A stretch of 64,000 nucleotides of DNA from a virus. Where the stretch lies: positions 19,135-83,134 of IMG/VR virus record IMGVR_UViG_3300033153_006411. One strand, given 5' to 3'. This document shows, one piece after another, positions 43,300 through 50,727 of the stretch. The position numbers and the translations under genes were made by a program. The notes under the pieces are model-generated. The model saw nothing but the letters and a program-made list of their open reading frames with translations. It ran no database searches and was not told the DNA's origin. Each line of letters begins with the position of its first letter. Positions within the stretch are counted from its first letter, which is position 1.

Positions 43300-43899
43300 A
43301 TGGAAAACAATACAATCACGACCGTCAATGATCTCATCCGCATCGCGGATGATAATCATCCCACAGACACCAATGCCGCTGTAGCTGCTGTCATCAAAGC
43401 GATGAAGAAACACAAGCAAAAAGATGACATGCAGGAGTTGCTTATCTCCGCAGGAATCAAGTTGCTTCTGAACGGCATTCGTTCCGAGAACAAATTCAAA
43501 CCCTCACCTGTTGACGGGGTCACCACATTCGAGAGCCATAAAAACAAGTCCGACACCAAAGGCCACAGCACCATCCGCCGTGCCACTCTTAAAACCACAG
43601 AACAGCGTGAAGGTACACGTAATGACATCATCGAGACCATACTCGATGAGGTTTATGGCTCCAACGGATACCGCATGAGCATCGGAAATGCAACCAAGCC
43701 GGTACTCCGCCACTGGGCTAAAATCGAAGGCAAGCAGGCGATTGGTCATACCCGCAACTATGATTTGTTCACTGCCATCGCAGATAGACTGCCCGATGAC
43801 ACCACCAAGGTTGTTGAGTCACTGGACGCTGACGACGTACTGTCTATCAAGTGTAAGACTCATGCAGTCGCCAAGGGTGAAACTCATGCAGCCGCGTAG
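43300..43899 (+). CDS. Hypothetical protein inside the RNA-array locus
   Basis: About 199 residues. AGGAG lies 7 nt before the ATG at 43300; ATG 43294 is too close to it. The N-terminal third is helical, a basic linker follows (KNKSDTKGHSTIRRATLK) and the C-terminal part has IIETILDEVYGSNGYRM and TRNYDLFTAIADRLPDD. I recognise no family and see no RuvC-like DEDD residues. It overlaps the next gene by 14 nt, so the two are expressed together and lie between the two hairpin arrays. Confidence 0.75.
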   Translation: MENNTITTVNDLIRIADDNHPTDTNAAVAAVIKAMKKHKQKDDMQELLISAGIKLLLNGIRSENKFKPSPVDGVTTFESHKNKSDTKGHSTIRRATLKTTEQREGTRNDIIETILDEVYGSNGYRMSIGNATKPVLRHWAKIEGKQAIGHTRNYDLFTAIADRLPDDTTKVVESLDADDVLSIKCKTHAVAKGETHAAA

Positions 43900-44683
43900 C
43901 CAAACGGTGGAGACGCTTAAGAAGATGTGTCACTTTCGACGTGTCCATCTTCGACAGCGCAACGCTCTTGTCCTTTGTATTCAAGGCTTGATACGTTCAG
44001 AACTGGGCTTTCGATCCATCGGTCCAAATGATGAAACCGCCACGGAAAAGAAAGCACGGGAAAAGGTGAACAAGGAAGCCAAGACTCGTGGTGATAGAAT
44101 TATTTCATCATTGAATGGTAAGAAGCTCGCCAAACCACTAGTCGATATCGACCAGAGCATTTATGAGTATATGCTCATCAACTGCAAAGGAATACTCGAT
44201 GGTATCGATATCATGAATTCTGACCTGAAGTCTAAGGACAAGGCCATCGAGAAGAAAGCCAAAGAGTTGCCAGAGTGTGAATGGTGGACTAGCCATAAGG
44301 GTCTGTCAGCTAAAGGTCTTGGTTTGCTAACAGGTGACGCTGGTGATATCGCCCGCTTCGACAAGGAGTCGCAACTATGGAAGCGCATGGGTATGGCAGT
44401 TATCGATGGTAAGCGTCAACGACGTGTGGCTGGCAATGCTGCGAAGGCAATCGAGCATGGATACAACTCCGACAATCGCGCCACCATGTTCACCATCGTG
44501 TCCAGTCTCAACATGGAACGCAACAAGGAATGCTACGCTGACCATCCGTGGTTCAACCTAGCTCGTGATTACAAGGAACGTAAACTGGCTGAAGGTGATA
44601 GACCATGCATTGCCGAAGCACGCGCCAACCGTAGAATGGGAAAGCGAATACTCCGTGATCTCTACTTGCAGGTACATGCATGA
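43886..44683 (+). CDS. IS110-type Transposase_20-like protein
   Basis: About 265 residues from the ATG at 43886, preceded by AAGGGTGA. After a helical, coiled segment (near 90-130), GLSAKGLGLLTGDAGDIARF then ESQLWKRMGM follows the Transposase_20 pattern of IS110 enzymes (helix-hairpin-helix glycines, GD...RF, QL....G). A C-terminal region NRATMF...HPWF...YKERK..GDRP...RRMGKRILRDLY matches the order seen at IS110 C-termini. The IS110 N-terminal RuvC-like DEDD domain is absent and I cannot place the catalytic Ser. IS110 recombinases use a two-loop bridge RNA; flanking arrays make a guide role attractive but unproven. Confidence 0.65.
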   Translation: MQPRSQTVETLKKMCHFRRVHLRQRNALVLCIQGLIRSELGFRSIGPNDETATEKKAREKVNKEAKTRGDRIISSLNGKKLAKPLVDIDQSIYEYMLINCKGILDGIDIMNSDLKSKDKAIEKKAKELPECEWWTSHKGLSAKGLGLLTGDAGDIARFDKESQLWKRMGMAVIDGKRQRRVAGNAAKAIEHGYNSDNRATMFTIVSSLNMERNKECYADHPWFNLARDYKERKLAEGDRPCIAEARANRRMGKRILRDLYLQVHA

Positions 44684-44690
44684 AGTAACC

Positions 44691-44973
44691 TGATGCGAGA
44701 GGAAGACCTATCTCGACTAGTCGTATGACCGTCCAGCCGCCGTCACCTCTCGCGTCAATTTATTCCGGTAGCACGGAAGACCAATCGATAAATGTCGAAT
44801 GACCTTGTGAACTTTGTCGCCGAGCTACCAATTTACCCGATGACTTGGAAGACCCGTAGAGCATAGTCGAATGACCACAGTTCGCCAGTCCCAAGTCATC
44901 AACTTATTTCGGTAGCTCGAAAGACCTTATGAGGCGAGTCAAATGACCCATACTGAGCAGTCATCGAGCTACC
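44691..44973 (+). ncRNA. Array B: four tandem two-loop RNA units
   Basis: Units begin at 44691, 44767, 44839 and 44911 with the same AAGACC-N11-GTC / TGACC-N11-GTC core and the same linkers as array A. All eight loops are 11 nt. Outer stems are again compensated, such as GCGAGAGG/CCTCTCGC, GATGACTTGG/CCAAGTCATC and GGTAGCTCGA/TCGAGCTACC. It starts 8 nt after the Transposase_20-like stop, so it is probably the 3' part of that transcript. The last unit ends 4 nt before a convergent gene. Confidence 0.87.
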
Positions 44974-44976
44974 AAC

Positions 44977-45420
44977 TTACCCGCGTGCTTCGAGTGCTGC
45001 CTTCAGAATCTCCATAGAACGCTCGTAGCGCCGTTTAAGGCTGCTAGTGACACCTTCACGCATGTTGGACATGTTATCGGCTAGCTTGACCTTCAGAGCG
45101 CCCACAGGGGCTTTCCGAGCCATGTTCTCTATGCGCTCGATGTAGGTTCCAGAGAAATTATTCTTGTCCATCCATTGGATGACCTCGATCACTGTTGGAC
45201 TGTATCCCAACTGCTGTAAGTCTTGGATGGTGTAGTCGGTATCCTCGGTAACGTCGTGCAACAGGGCGGCTAGCTGTTCGTCAGCGGTGCCGTTGAATAG
45301 GGATGCCACGGTGGCGGCTACCTGAACAGGGTGCTTCCAGTATTCTTCACCCTGCTTATCGGTTTGACCTTCATGGGCTTTCTGAATGAAGCGGACGGTA
45401 TCTTCGAAGGTTGGGGACAT
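44977..45420 (-). CDS. HD-domain phosphohydrolase (MESH1/RelA-hydrolase-like)
   Basis: 147 residues. The HD metal site is intact: His30 in WKHPVQVA, His55-Asp56 in LLHDVTEDTD and Asp in VKLADNMSN. This set is typical of (p)ppGpp or NADPH-type hydrolases of the MESH1/SpoT group. A phage copy could remove alarmones, which is inference. It is convergent with array B. Confidence 0.83.
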   Translation of the reverse strand: MSPTFEDTVRFIQKAHEGQTDKQGEEYWKHPVQVAATVASLFNGTADEQLAALLHDVTEDTDYTIQDLQQLGYSPTVIEVIQWMDKNNFSGTYIERIENMARKAPVGALKVKLADNMSNMREGVTSSLKRRYERSMEILKAALEARG

Positions 45421-45761
45421 TATGGGCGTCGCGGTCCACCGGCTTTTTCTTGCTCGGCGCTTTGAAATTTCTGTTGCTGTTGGTTTTGCTGCTGTTGTTG
45501 CATCGGCTGCTCGACCTTCTCTTTATGAAACTCACCGAGTGCTTTATTCCGATTCGCAATAAGACCTAGAACTCCCTTACGATGCGAGGGCGAGAGAGTA
45601 CGAGCAAGGACACGACCAAGGTTACTAAGAAACTGCGTCTCGCTTTTCAGCAGAGTATCGAGGTCTTCGTATGGTGACATATCGGTAGCTTCTGCTTCAG
45701 TGAGCAAACCGGCACGCCGTTTGATGTCTTCAATTTCCTTGTCCATAGGGGTATTTATCAT
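45420..45761 (-). CDS. Small hypothetical protein with Gln-rich tail
   Basis: 113 residues. The C-terminus holds a poly-Gln stretch (QPMQQQQQNQQQQ). The start at 45761 is the only well-placed ATG. It overlaps the HD gene start by 1 nt. Confidence 0.6.
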   Translation of the reverse strand: MINTPMDKEIEDIKRRAGLLTEAEATDMSPYEDLDTLLKSETQFLSNLGRVLARTLSPSHRKGVLGLIANRNKALGEFHKEKVEQPMQQQQQNQQQQKFQSAEQEKAGGPRRP

Positions 45762-45773
45762 GATTGATATTTC

Positions 45774-45802
45774 TTGACAAAAGTTCAATAACCTGCTAAG
45801 GT
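45774..45802 (+). promoter_or_regulatory. Sigma70-like promoter
   Basis: TTGACA, 17-nt spacer, TAAGGT in the recurrent TTTCTTGACAAAAGTTC context. It drives the operon from 45870. Confidence 0.8.
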
Positions 45803-45869
45803 ACGCGTATTGGCTAGGAAAGTCAAATGCAAATGCCACGGATTAGCACAAAGCGAGATGGAGAGAAAT

Positions 45870-46259
45870 ATGAATAAAACTTTAACCCCTAATGATGTCC
45901 GAGAGCTTACCGGTACCGGTGGCGAATTCTTCCGTATTGGATTCAACAAACGCCCCAAGCCTCTCGGCAAACGCGCACTAGCTGCGGGTCAGGTACAGCC
46001 TACTAAAGGTGAGTACCGTGAGATGACTTGCCGCTTTGGCGTCCAGAAAGACCTGTCTGACGGCCCGAAGGGCGGTAAGAAGGCTTACGACTTCGACGAG
46101 AAGAACGTTCTCGGCGTATGGATTCCCGAGCAGGATCGCCGTGAAGACGGTAAGGACAAAGGCTACCGCGTTGTTCCTTGTGAGAACGTTACGGTTCTCA
46201 AGGCTCACGGTAAGGTCTGGTCTGTTGAGAGCGGCGTACTCGTCGAGCAAGACCAATGA
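45870..46259 (+). CDS. Conserved phage protein
   Basis: 129 residues, ATG after GGAGAGAAAT. KGEYREMTCRFGVQKDL and NVLGVWIPEQD.GYRVVP look like a WYL-/SH3-like beta fold seen in large phages. A DNA- or RNA-binding role is possible. It overlaps the next gene (ATGA). Confidence 0.6.
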   Translation: MNKTLTPNDVRELTGTGGEFFRIGFNKRPKPLGKRALAAGQVQPTKGEYREMTCRFGVQKDLSDGPKGGKKAYDFDEKNVLGVWIPEQDRREDGKDKGYRVVPCENVTVLKAHGKVWSVESGVLVEQDQ

Positions 46260-46432
46260 GTCCCGAAAGACGAAAGATTTTTGATGACCGCGTTCTGGAA
46301 GTAACCGGAAAGCCCGCGAGCGAATTTGATCCTCGATGGGATGCACTGGAAATTCTGGGCTTGCCGGTACTCCAAGAAGACGGTACCGTCGAATGGCAAA
46401 TGCCGAATACTGATGGCAGGGTGTTCCATTGA
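46256..46432 (+). CDS. Very small hypothetical protein (58 aa)
   Basis: Reads MSPERRKIFDDRVLEVTG and ends PNTDGRVFH. The overlaps at both ends (ATGA, TTGA) support it as a real operon member. Confidence 0.55.
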   Translation: MSPERRKIFDDRVLEVTGKPASEFDPRWDALEILGLPVLQEDGTVEWQMPNTDGRVFH

Positions 46433-46782
46433 ACGCCGTCATCGACGCCGTTGCGAAACTCCCAAAGTGGGCGTTGATTATAATCATGGCAGCGCCCGCT
46501 TACATCGCCTTTGGCTACATGGCGTACAATAAGGAACCAACCAAGCAAGTTATTGTTGGTCACAACGAAGTCGCCGTAGTGATCGACCCAGACTTAACGA
46601 ACTGCGAAGAACGCGGAATCGTTAGTGAAGTCGCTTCTGGTTGTGTCTTAAATCGCATGCTCACCTCTGGAATCCACGGGATACCGGAATCGCATCGTGT
46701 AGAAGTTTACACATTGGAAGTTCTGAACTTCGAATTTCGAATAAATTCGGCGATAGTAAAGGACGTGGGGGTGACGCAATGA
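46429..46782 (+). CDS. Membrane-anchored hypothetical protein
   Basis: 117 residues with a TTG start coupled to the preceding stop; an ATG at 46486 would cut into the transmembrane helix (ALIIIMAAPAYIAFGYM). Two Cys follow in the soluble part. Confidence 0.5.
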   Translation: MNAVIDAVAKLPKWALIIIMAAPAYIAFGYMAYNKEPTKQVIVGHNEVAVVIDPDLTNCEERGIVSEVASGCVLNRMLTSGIHGIPESHRVEVYTLEVLNFEFRINSAIVKDVGVTQ

Positions 46783-47207
46783 ATGCCTTTGAAAAAATCA
46801 AAAAACTAGACGACGCGACGGAAGCCGCGAAGGATTCTGTTCAGACTGTACACGAAACCACATTCGAAGCAATCCTGATATCCGAAGGAATGAAAGCCTT
46901 CGTCTTATGGGCGAACGCATTCCCCAAACGCCATCTTCGATTCGTCTCTGGTATGGGAACATCCACTTTTGCATGTCCCTCCATAGACAACAGTTGCTTT
47001 CTCACGGACATTGATGATTATTGTGAAGGTGTTATAACATGTGGATATTCTGCGAAGGTGGGGGAAATGATTAAGCCAATAATCGACTTTTACAAATTGT
47101 TCTGGAGCAGTGACATGTACCTGTACCCTGCCATGCACGACTTCCTTTACAATCCGGTAACGCGCACGGTCGAGTACCATGACCAAATAATCTACTTGGA
47201 CAAATAA
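46779..47207 (+). CDS. Hypothetical protein
   Basis: 142 residues, acidic, start overlapping the preceding stop (ATGA) and end overlapping the next start. No family recognised. Confidence 0.55.
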   Translation: MNAFEKIKKLDDATEAAKDSVQTVHETTFEAILISEGMKAFVLWANAFPKRHLRFVSGMGTSTFACPSIDNSCFLTDIDDYCEGVITCGYSAKVGEMIKPIIDFYKLFWSSDMYLYPAMHDFLYNPVTRTVEYHDQIIYLDK

Positions 47208-47458
47208 TGAACGACGCCTATATTGTTGGCTACATCGATACGAACGGTGAGCTACAACATTTCAAATTCGACTTCCATGATTTGCCCCTCGGGTCAGGTA
47301 TCCGTGCTGCACGATGCGACGAATTCGACAGGCTCAAGGAAGCGTTCAGGGGACAGGGAATAAAGTTCGGATGCTGGACACTCGAAGACTGGGCGCGAGG
47401 TTGGGGTAGAGCCTCACTCCTGAAACCCAAAGCGAACTTCGCCAAAGGGGTAGGATAA
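47207..47458 (+). CDS. Small hypothetical protein
   Basis: 83 residues, Trp-rich centre (CWTLEDWARGWGR). TAATG coupling to the preceding gene. Confidence 0.55.
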   Translation: MNDAYIVGYIDTNGELQHFKFDFHDLPLGSGIRAARCDEFDRLKEAFRGQGIKFGCWTLEDWARGWGRASLLKPKANFAKGVG

Positions 47459-47478
47459 GGAAATAAATTCAAACCTCC

Positions 47479-47508
47479 TTGACATCCCACCAGAAAATAG
47501 TATATAGT
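47479..47508 (+). promoter_or_regulatory. Promoter of tRNA-Tyr transcript
   Basis: TTGACA at 47479, an 18-nt spacer and TATAGT at 47503-47508. The transcript would start near 47515. Confidence 0.75.
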
Positions 47509-47515
47509 ATACGTA

Positions 47516-47667
47516 GATCACAACATCTAGCACACTATGTGGTGTAATCATCGGAAAGGATTCGAGACCTGAATGATGATGGCGTAGATGGTAAGCACTT
47601 CGGTAACACTTACCAACGCTAATGATGGGCAAATCGGGGACCGACCCTGACAAGTTAGTGATCAACT
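47516..47667 (+). other. Structured leader upstream of tRNA-Tyr
   Basis: About 150 nt with no gene. It holds ATCATC/GATGAT, GCGT-agat-GGTAAG paired to CTTACC-a-ACGC, TCGGGG-accga-CCCTGA and AAGTT/AACTT hairpins in a row up to the tRNA 5' end. It may be a separate small RNA released by RNase P. Confidence 0.45.
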
Positions 47668-47668
47668 T

Positions 47669-47756
47669 GGATGAATTGAGTAGTGTGGTGTGCTTCAGCC
47701 GGTTGTAACCCGGTACCCTTATAGGGTTGTAGGTTCGATTCCTACTTCATCCACCA
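47669..47756 (+). tRNA. tRNA-Tyr (GTA)
   Basis: 88 nt, CCA encoded. Anticodon loop TTGTAAC in stem GCCGG/CCGGT, a class II variable arm ACCCTTATAGGGT and T arm GTAGG-TTCGATT-CCTAC. Confidence 0.93.
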
Positions 47757-47763
47757 AACACCG

Positions 47764-47789
47764 AAAGCTCCTGTAATGGGGCTTTTTTT
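47764..47789 (+). terminator. Rho-independent terminator
   Basis: AAAGCTCC-tgtaat-GGGGCTTT followed by a T-run, just after tRNA-Tyr. Confidence 0.8.
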
Positions 47790-47793
47790 GTGC

Positions 47794-47822
47794 TTGACAC
47801 AAAGCTCATATCCTGTTAAAAT
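47794..47822 (+). promoter_or_regulatory. DNA ligase promoter
   Basis: TTGACA, 17-nt spacer, TAAAAT, 27 nt before the ligase ATG. Confidence 0.8.
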
Positions 47823-47849
47823 CGTCTGATTAGAAATAGGAGAGAGCCT

Positions 47850-49322
47850 ATGCAACCATATGAAGTAATCAGCCTCCTCGAAGGCACATCAAGCAAGACC
47901 GAAAAAGAAGCCATTGTAACTCAGGCGTTCCACGCTGGTAGTTTTGATTTCTTCCGTGGTGCTCAACTCGCATACGACAAGAAGGTGACCTTTGGTACCA
48001 AGACTGTCCCCGATCACAAAACCCTCCCCGTCCTCGATACGTCTTTGACGTTCGACGATTTTACTATCCTCACCGATATGATGCGTAAGCGTCACGTTAC
48101 CGGTGGTGATGCTGTTACGGCGATGGAAGTTACTGCTGAACATTGTGACGAACTGATGTGGGAAGGTTTCTACAAGCGTGTCCTGATGAAGGACTTGCGT
48201 TGTGGTGTAACTGAATCCACTATCAACAAGGCTCTGAAAGTCATCGCCAAGACCGACGTGACTGCGAAGGACTACTTGATTCCAGTACACACCTGTCAGC
48301 TTGCTTATGACTGTAATCAAAAGCCAAAATTCATGACAGGCAAAAAGACCCTTGACCTGAAACTCGATGGAGTTCGTATCAACGCCGAATGTGACATTGA
48401 TACTAAGGAAGTCATTCTGAAATCCCGCAATGGTCTTACCAAAGAAAACTTTCCGCACATCAACAAACTGTTGGAAGAAAAACTGATTCCGCATCTGACC
48501 CGCAGTGTTATGATTGATGGCGAAATGACTGCCAAAGATTTCAAAGCCATCATGTCGCAACTGAATCGTAAAAGCAATGTCAAGACTGCCGACATGCACT
48601 TTGCCATTTTCGACTGCGTTCCGCTGGATGACTTCCGCAGCGGTAAATGTGATCTGGCCCAAGAAGAACGCGACAAGGCTTCTAAGTGGGCTGTCCGTAC
48701 CGTGAATGACCCTCATATGTTTTACATCGAAAAAGAGATAGTCGATCTTGATACTCCTGAAGGTCTGGAACGCGTTGATGAATTTCACGAGGATGCCACA
48801 CTTGCTGGTTTCGAGGGGACTATGATTAAAGACCCCAAGGCACCTTACACCACCAAACGTTCCACCGCATGGCTGAAGAAGAAGCCGTGGGTTACGGTAG
48901 ACCTTCAAATCATCGAGTGTAAACTTGGTAATGACGGTAAGAAATATCAAAACACCCTCGGTCGCATTGACTGTGCCGGTTACGACCACGAACAGGAGAA
49001 ATTCATTCGTGTAGATGTCGGAGAAGGCACCAAAGGATCAATGCCCGACAAGATGCGTGATTTGCTTTGGTCAATCCGTCATCTCCTTCCGGGGCTTACG
49101 ATTGAGGTTCTGGCTCACGAGGTATCCGAGAATAAGGATGGCGAATACAGTTTGCGCCACTCGCGGATAGTGAACTTTCGTCCCGACAAGGACGGAACCG
49201 ATGAATACCGCGAGAGCCTTGCGATGATCAAATCCGAATTGGGTATTTCATTGGCGGAGAACGATCTGTTCATCGATCTGTTCGACCATGCAGCTATCGA
49301 AGCTATCGCGGCAGCATCGTAA
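47850..49322 (+). CDS. ATP-dependent DNA ligase
   Basis: 490 residues. Motif I is KLDGVR with Lys171, followed by motif III FAIFDC, motif IV EGTMIKD and motif V WLKKKP. The N-terminal helical DNA-binding region (1-150) and the C-terminal OB-type domain are both present, as in T4 gp30-type ligases. It seals nicks in phage DNA replication and repair. AGGAGAGA precedes the ATG. Its stop overlaps the next gene (TAATG). Confidence 0.93.
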   Translation: MQPYEVISLLEGTSSKTEKEAIVTQAFHAGSFDFFRGAQLAYDKKVTFGTKTVPDHKTLPVLDTSLTFDDFTILTDMMRKRHVTGGDAVTAMEVTAEHCDELMWEGFYKRVLMKDLRCGVTESTINKALKVIAKTDVTAKDYLIPVHTCQLAYDCNQKPKFMTGKKTLDLKLDGVRINAECDIDTKEVILKSRNGLTKENFPHINKLLEEKLIPHLTRSVMIDGEMTAKDFKAIMSQLNRKSNVKTADMHFAIFDCVPLDDFRSGKCDLAQEERDKASKWAVRTVNDPHMFYIEKEIVDLDTPEGLERVDEFHEDATLAGFEGTMIKDPKAPYTTKRSTAWLKKKPWVTVDLQIIECKLGNDGKKYQNTLGRIDCAGYDHEQEKFIRVDVGEGTKGSMPDKMRDLLWSIRHLLPGLTIEVLAHEVSENKDGEYSLRHSRIVNFRPDKDGTDEYRESLAMIKSELGISLAENDLFIDLFDHAAIEAIAAAS

Positions 49323-49552
49323 TGAGCACATTGGAATCTGATTTCTGTAAATTCGAAGGTCCAGACTCGGGGATGGTGACTTGCATCAAGTTGGGTGTGG
49401 AATGGCCCCCACCTGAGAAGATTAATTTGAACGGCACCGAGTACCAGCGTGTACAGATGTCGCAACTGACTGATGAACAGGCAGCGGAGATGACCTTTAT
49501 TGCACGCGGGGCGATGTACACCCCAACGCTTGACAAAGGTGATTTGAATTAA
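49322..49552 (+). CDS. Small hypothetical protein
   Basis: 76 residues, co-translated with the ligase. No family recognised. Confidence 0.55.
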   Translation: MSTLESDFCKFEGPDSGMVTCIKLGVEWPPPEKINLNGTEYQRVQMSQLTDEQAAEMTFIARGAMYTPTLDKGDLN

Positions 49553-49555
49553 TGC

Positions 49556-49584
49556 TTGACAGACTCAAGCAGACGTAGTAAGGT
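49556..49584 (+). promoter_or_regulatory. Promoter of small RNA
   Basis: TTGACA, 17-nt spacer, TAAGGT, predicted start near 49591. Confidence 0.75.
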
Positions 49585-49590
49585 ATATCG

Positions 49591-49675
49591 TATTGGAGAG
49601 ATACACAACGATTTAATGTCCCGATGGCATTACCCCCCTCTCCTCTCAAACTTCGCCATCGGGGCTCTTTTATTT
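49591..49675 (+). ncRNA. Terminator-ended small RNA with C/U-rich loop
   Basis: About 85 nt with its own promoter and no reading frame. The stem CCCGATGGC/GCCATCGGG (49620-28 with 49655-63) is followed by GCTCTTTTATTT and works as a terminator. Its 26-nt loop contains CCCCCCTCTCCTCTC, complementary to Shine-Dalgarno-like GGAGAG sequences, and one such GGAGAG lies near its own 5' end (49595-49600), so a folded and an open form are possible. Confidence 0.65.
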
Positions 49676-49953
49676 GTAAATAGTAGTAGCAGGAAGCCGG
49701 TTTTAGGCAGCGGACAGCACCCCTTCATACGGGGTCAGATGCCGCGACTCGTAGGCAAGCTCCTACTCTGTGAACCTAGTTACGAACTTCGGTGGAGGTA
49801 GTTACCATCTCCGCAGCGTCCTCAGCAAGACGCTTGACGAAAAAGGCTCCAATTTACCCCTGATGGGTGCCGCGCTTGGGAACAAGATGACCGCTGGAGG
49901 CTCGATCCTCAACTCATCAGGATTTCATTAATGCTAATTCGGAGAAATGACCT
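49676..49953 (+). promoter_or_regulatory. GTAAATA element and long structured leader
   Basis: GTAAATA at 49676-49682 is followed by about 270 nt without a gene. Inverted repeats include ACCCC/GGGGT, GCGTC/GACGC and CCTGATG/CATCAGG, the last closing a 63-nt element with an inner GAGG/CCTC arm. It is not a tRNA. It may be the 5' leader of the gene at 49954 or a separate RNA. Confidence 0.4.
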
Positions 49954-50193
49954 ATGGCAAATAAAACTATCAAAATGGCTGGCCCTGATGCTGCCAACAA
50001 CTACCGCGTCCTTCAAACGAAGGGAACTCTCACAGTCCGTCCCGGCGAACTCTTTACTGAACGATACGTGAAGGACTGCCTACTGCGCAGCCCAAATTAT
50101 GATGTAACCATCATCATGCCGCGCTTTGCCGAAGGCGAATCGCCAATTAGTGGCGGACTCGGAACCTTCAAAGGAACCGCCGTATCTGGCTAA
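49954..50193 (+). CDS. Small hypothetical protein
   Basis: 79 residues, ATG after CGGAGAAATGACCT. Ends in a Gly-rich tail. It has its own terminator and probably its own promoter. A minor virion protein is possible. Confidence 0.6.
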   Translation: MANKTIKMAGPDAANNYRVLQTKGTLTVRPGELFTERYVKDCLLRSPNYDVTIIMPRFAEGESPISGGLGTFKGTAVSG

Positions 50194-50211
50194 ACGCGAT
50201 TGTTCGTGATT

Positions 50212-50241
50212 AAAAAGCCCCGCTAGTCGGGGCTTTTTCTT
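50212..50241 (+). terminator. Rho-independent terminator
   Basis: AAAAAGCCCCG-ctagt-CGGGGCTTTTT. Confidence 0.9.
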
Positions 50242-50255
50242 TTGTAAAATAGGTG

Positions 50256-50284
50256 TTGACATTGTCCCCTTATACATGCTACGA
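50256..50284 (+). promoter_or_regulatory. Sigma70-like promoter
   Basis: TTGACA, 17-nt spacer, CTACGA, before the lipoprotein gene. Confidence 0.6.
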
Positions 50285-50323
50285 TCAGGGTTGCTATAAA
50301 TTTTTATTGTAAAGGAGAATGAT

Positions 50324-50674
50324 ATGAAAGCACTATTCGTTATACCAGTCCTAGCTATTCTATTAGCAACAGGCTGTACTTCCGGTAGCAGGGGAAAGAC
50401 TGTCAACGTCATCGAACCTACGCCCGTGCTGGAAGCCGAAGCGCCACCTGCCGAGATTGTAGCCCCCGTCGAAGTAATAGTCGTGGCTCCAAAAGAGCAA
50501 CCTACTACAAATGACAGCCGCATTGATGCGGTCTCGTTCTTGGATGCCTTGGTGAAGTCAGGTTGTGAAATCGACAAAGCCGAGTACAAAGAAGTCATTC
50601 GGGGAGGAGGTATTGTAGTAACCTGTAAAGGAAATGTCGATCCTCTAGAACTAGACGGACTCGAAGGACTATAA
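50324..50674 (+). CDS. Lipoprotein
   Basis: 116 residues. Signal peptide with lipobox LLATGC (Cys18), then a Pro/Glu-rich linker (APPAEIVAPVEVIVVAP) and a small C-terminal domain. It would be anchored to the outer or inner membrane. Phage lipoproteins often block superinfection or act as outer-membrane spanins; no direct evidence for either. Confidence 0.8.
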   Translation: MKALFVIPVLAILLATGCTSGSRGKTVNVIEPTPVLEAEAPPAEIVAPVEVIVVAPKEQPTTNDSRIDAVSFLDALVKSGCEIDKAEYKEVIRGGGIVVTCKGNVDPLELDGLEGL

Positions 50675-50699
50675 AGGAACTTAGCCACGTGATACAAAG

Positions 50700-50724
50700 A
50701 GACCACCTACGGGTGGTCTTTTTT
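50700..50724 (+). terminator. Rho-independent terminator
   Basis: AGACCACC-tacg-GGTGGTCT followed by a T-run. Confidence 0.88.
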
Positions 50725-50727
50725 GTC

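Noticed and set aside
43886-44683. Ordinary IS110 insertion sequence
   Set aside because: No N-terminal RuvC-like domain, no element ends recognised, and arrays on both sides are not typical of a single IS.
42790-44973. CRISPR array
   Set aside because: The units are not identical direct repeats with ~30-nt spacers. Each is a folded hairpin with two 11-nt variable loops and stems that change together; no cas-like genes are nearby.
42790-44973. CsrB/RsmZ-like protein-sequestering RNA
   Set aside because: GGA occurs in many units but its G's pair in the outer stem, and GGA is not displayed in loops. Loop sequences are not conserved as that model needs.
47889-48989. 366-codon minus-strand frame across the DNA ligase gene
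   Set aside because: Antisense to a clear ligase; no family motifs.
49953-49963. Match of array loop AATGGCAAATA to the start of gene 49954 (ATGGCAAATA)
   Set aside because: Ten of eleven bases match, but with 20 loops and both strands a match of this length is expected by chance in 64 kb. Not used as evidence.
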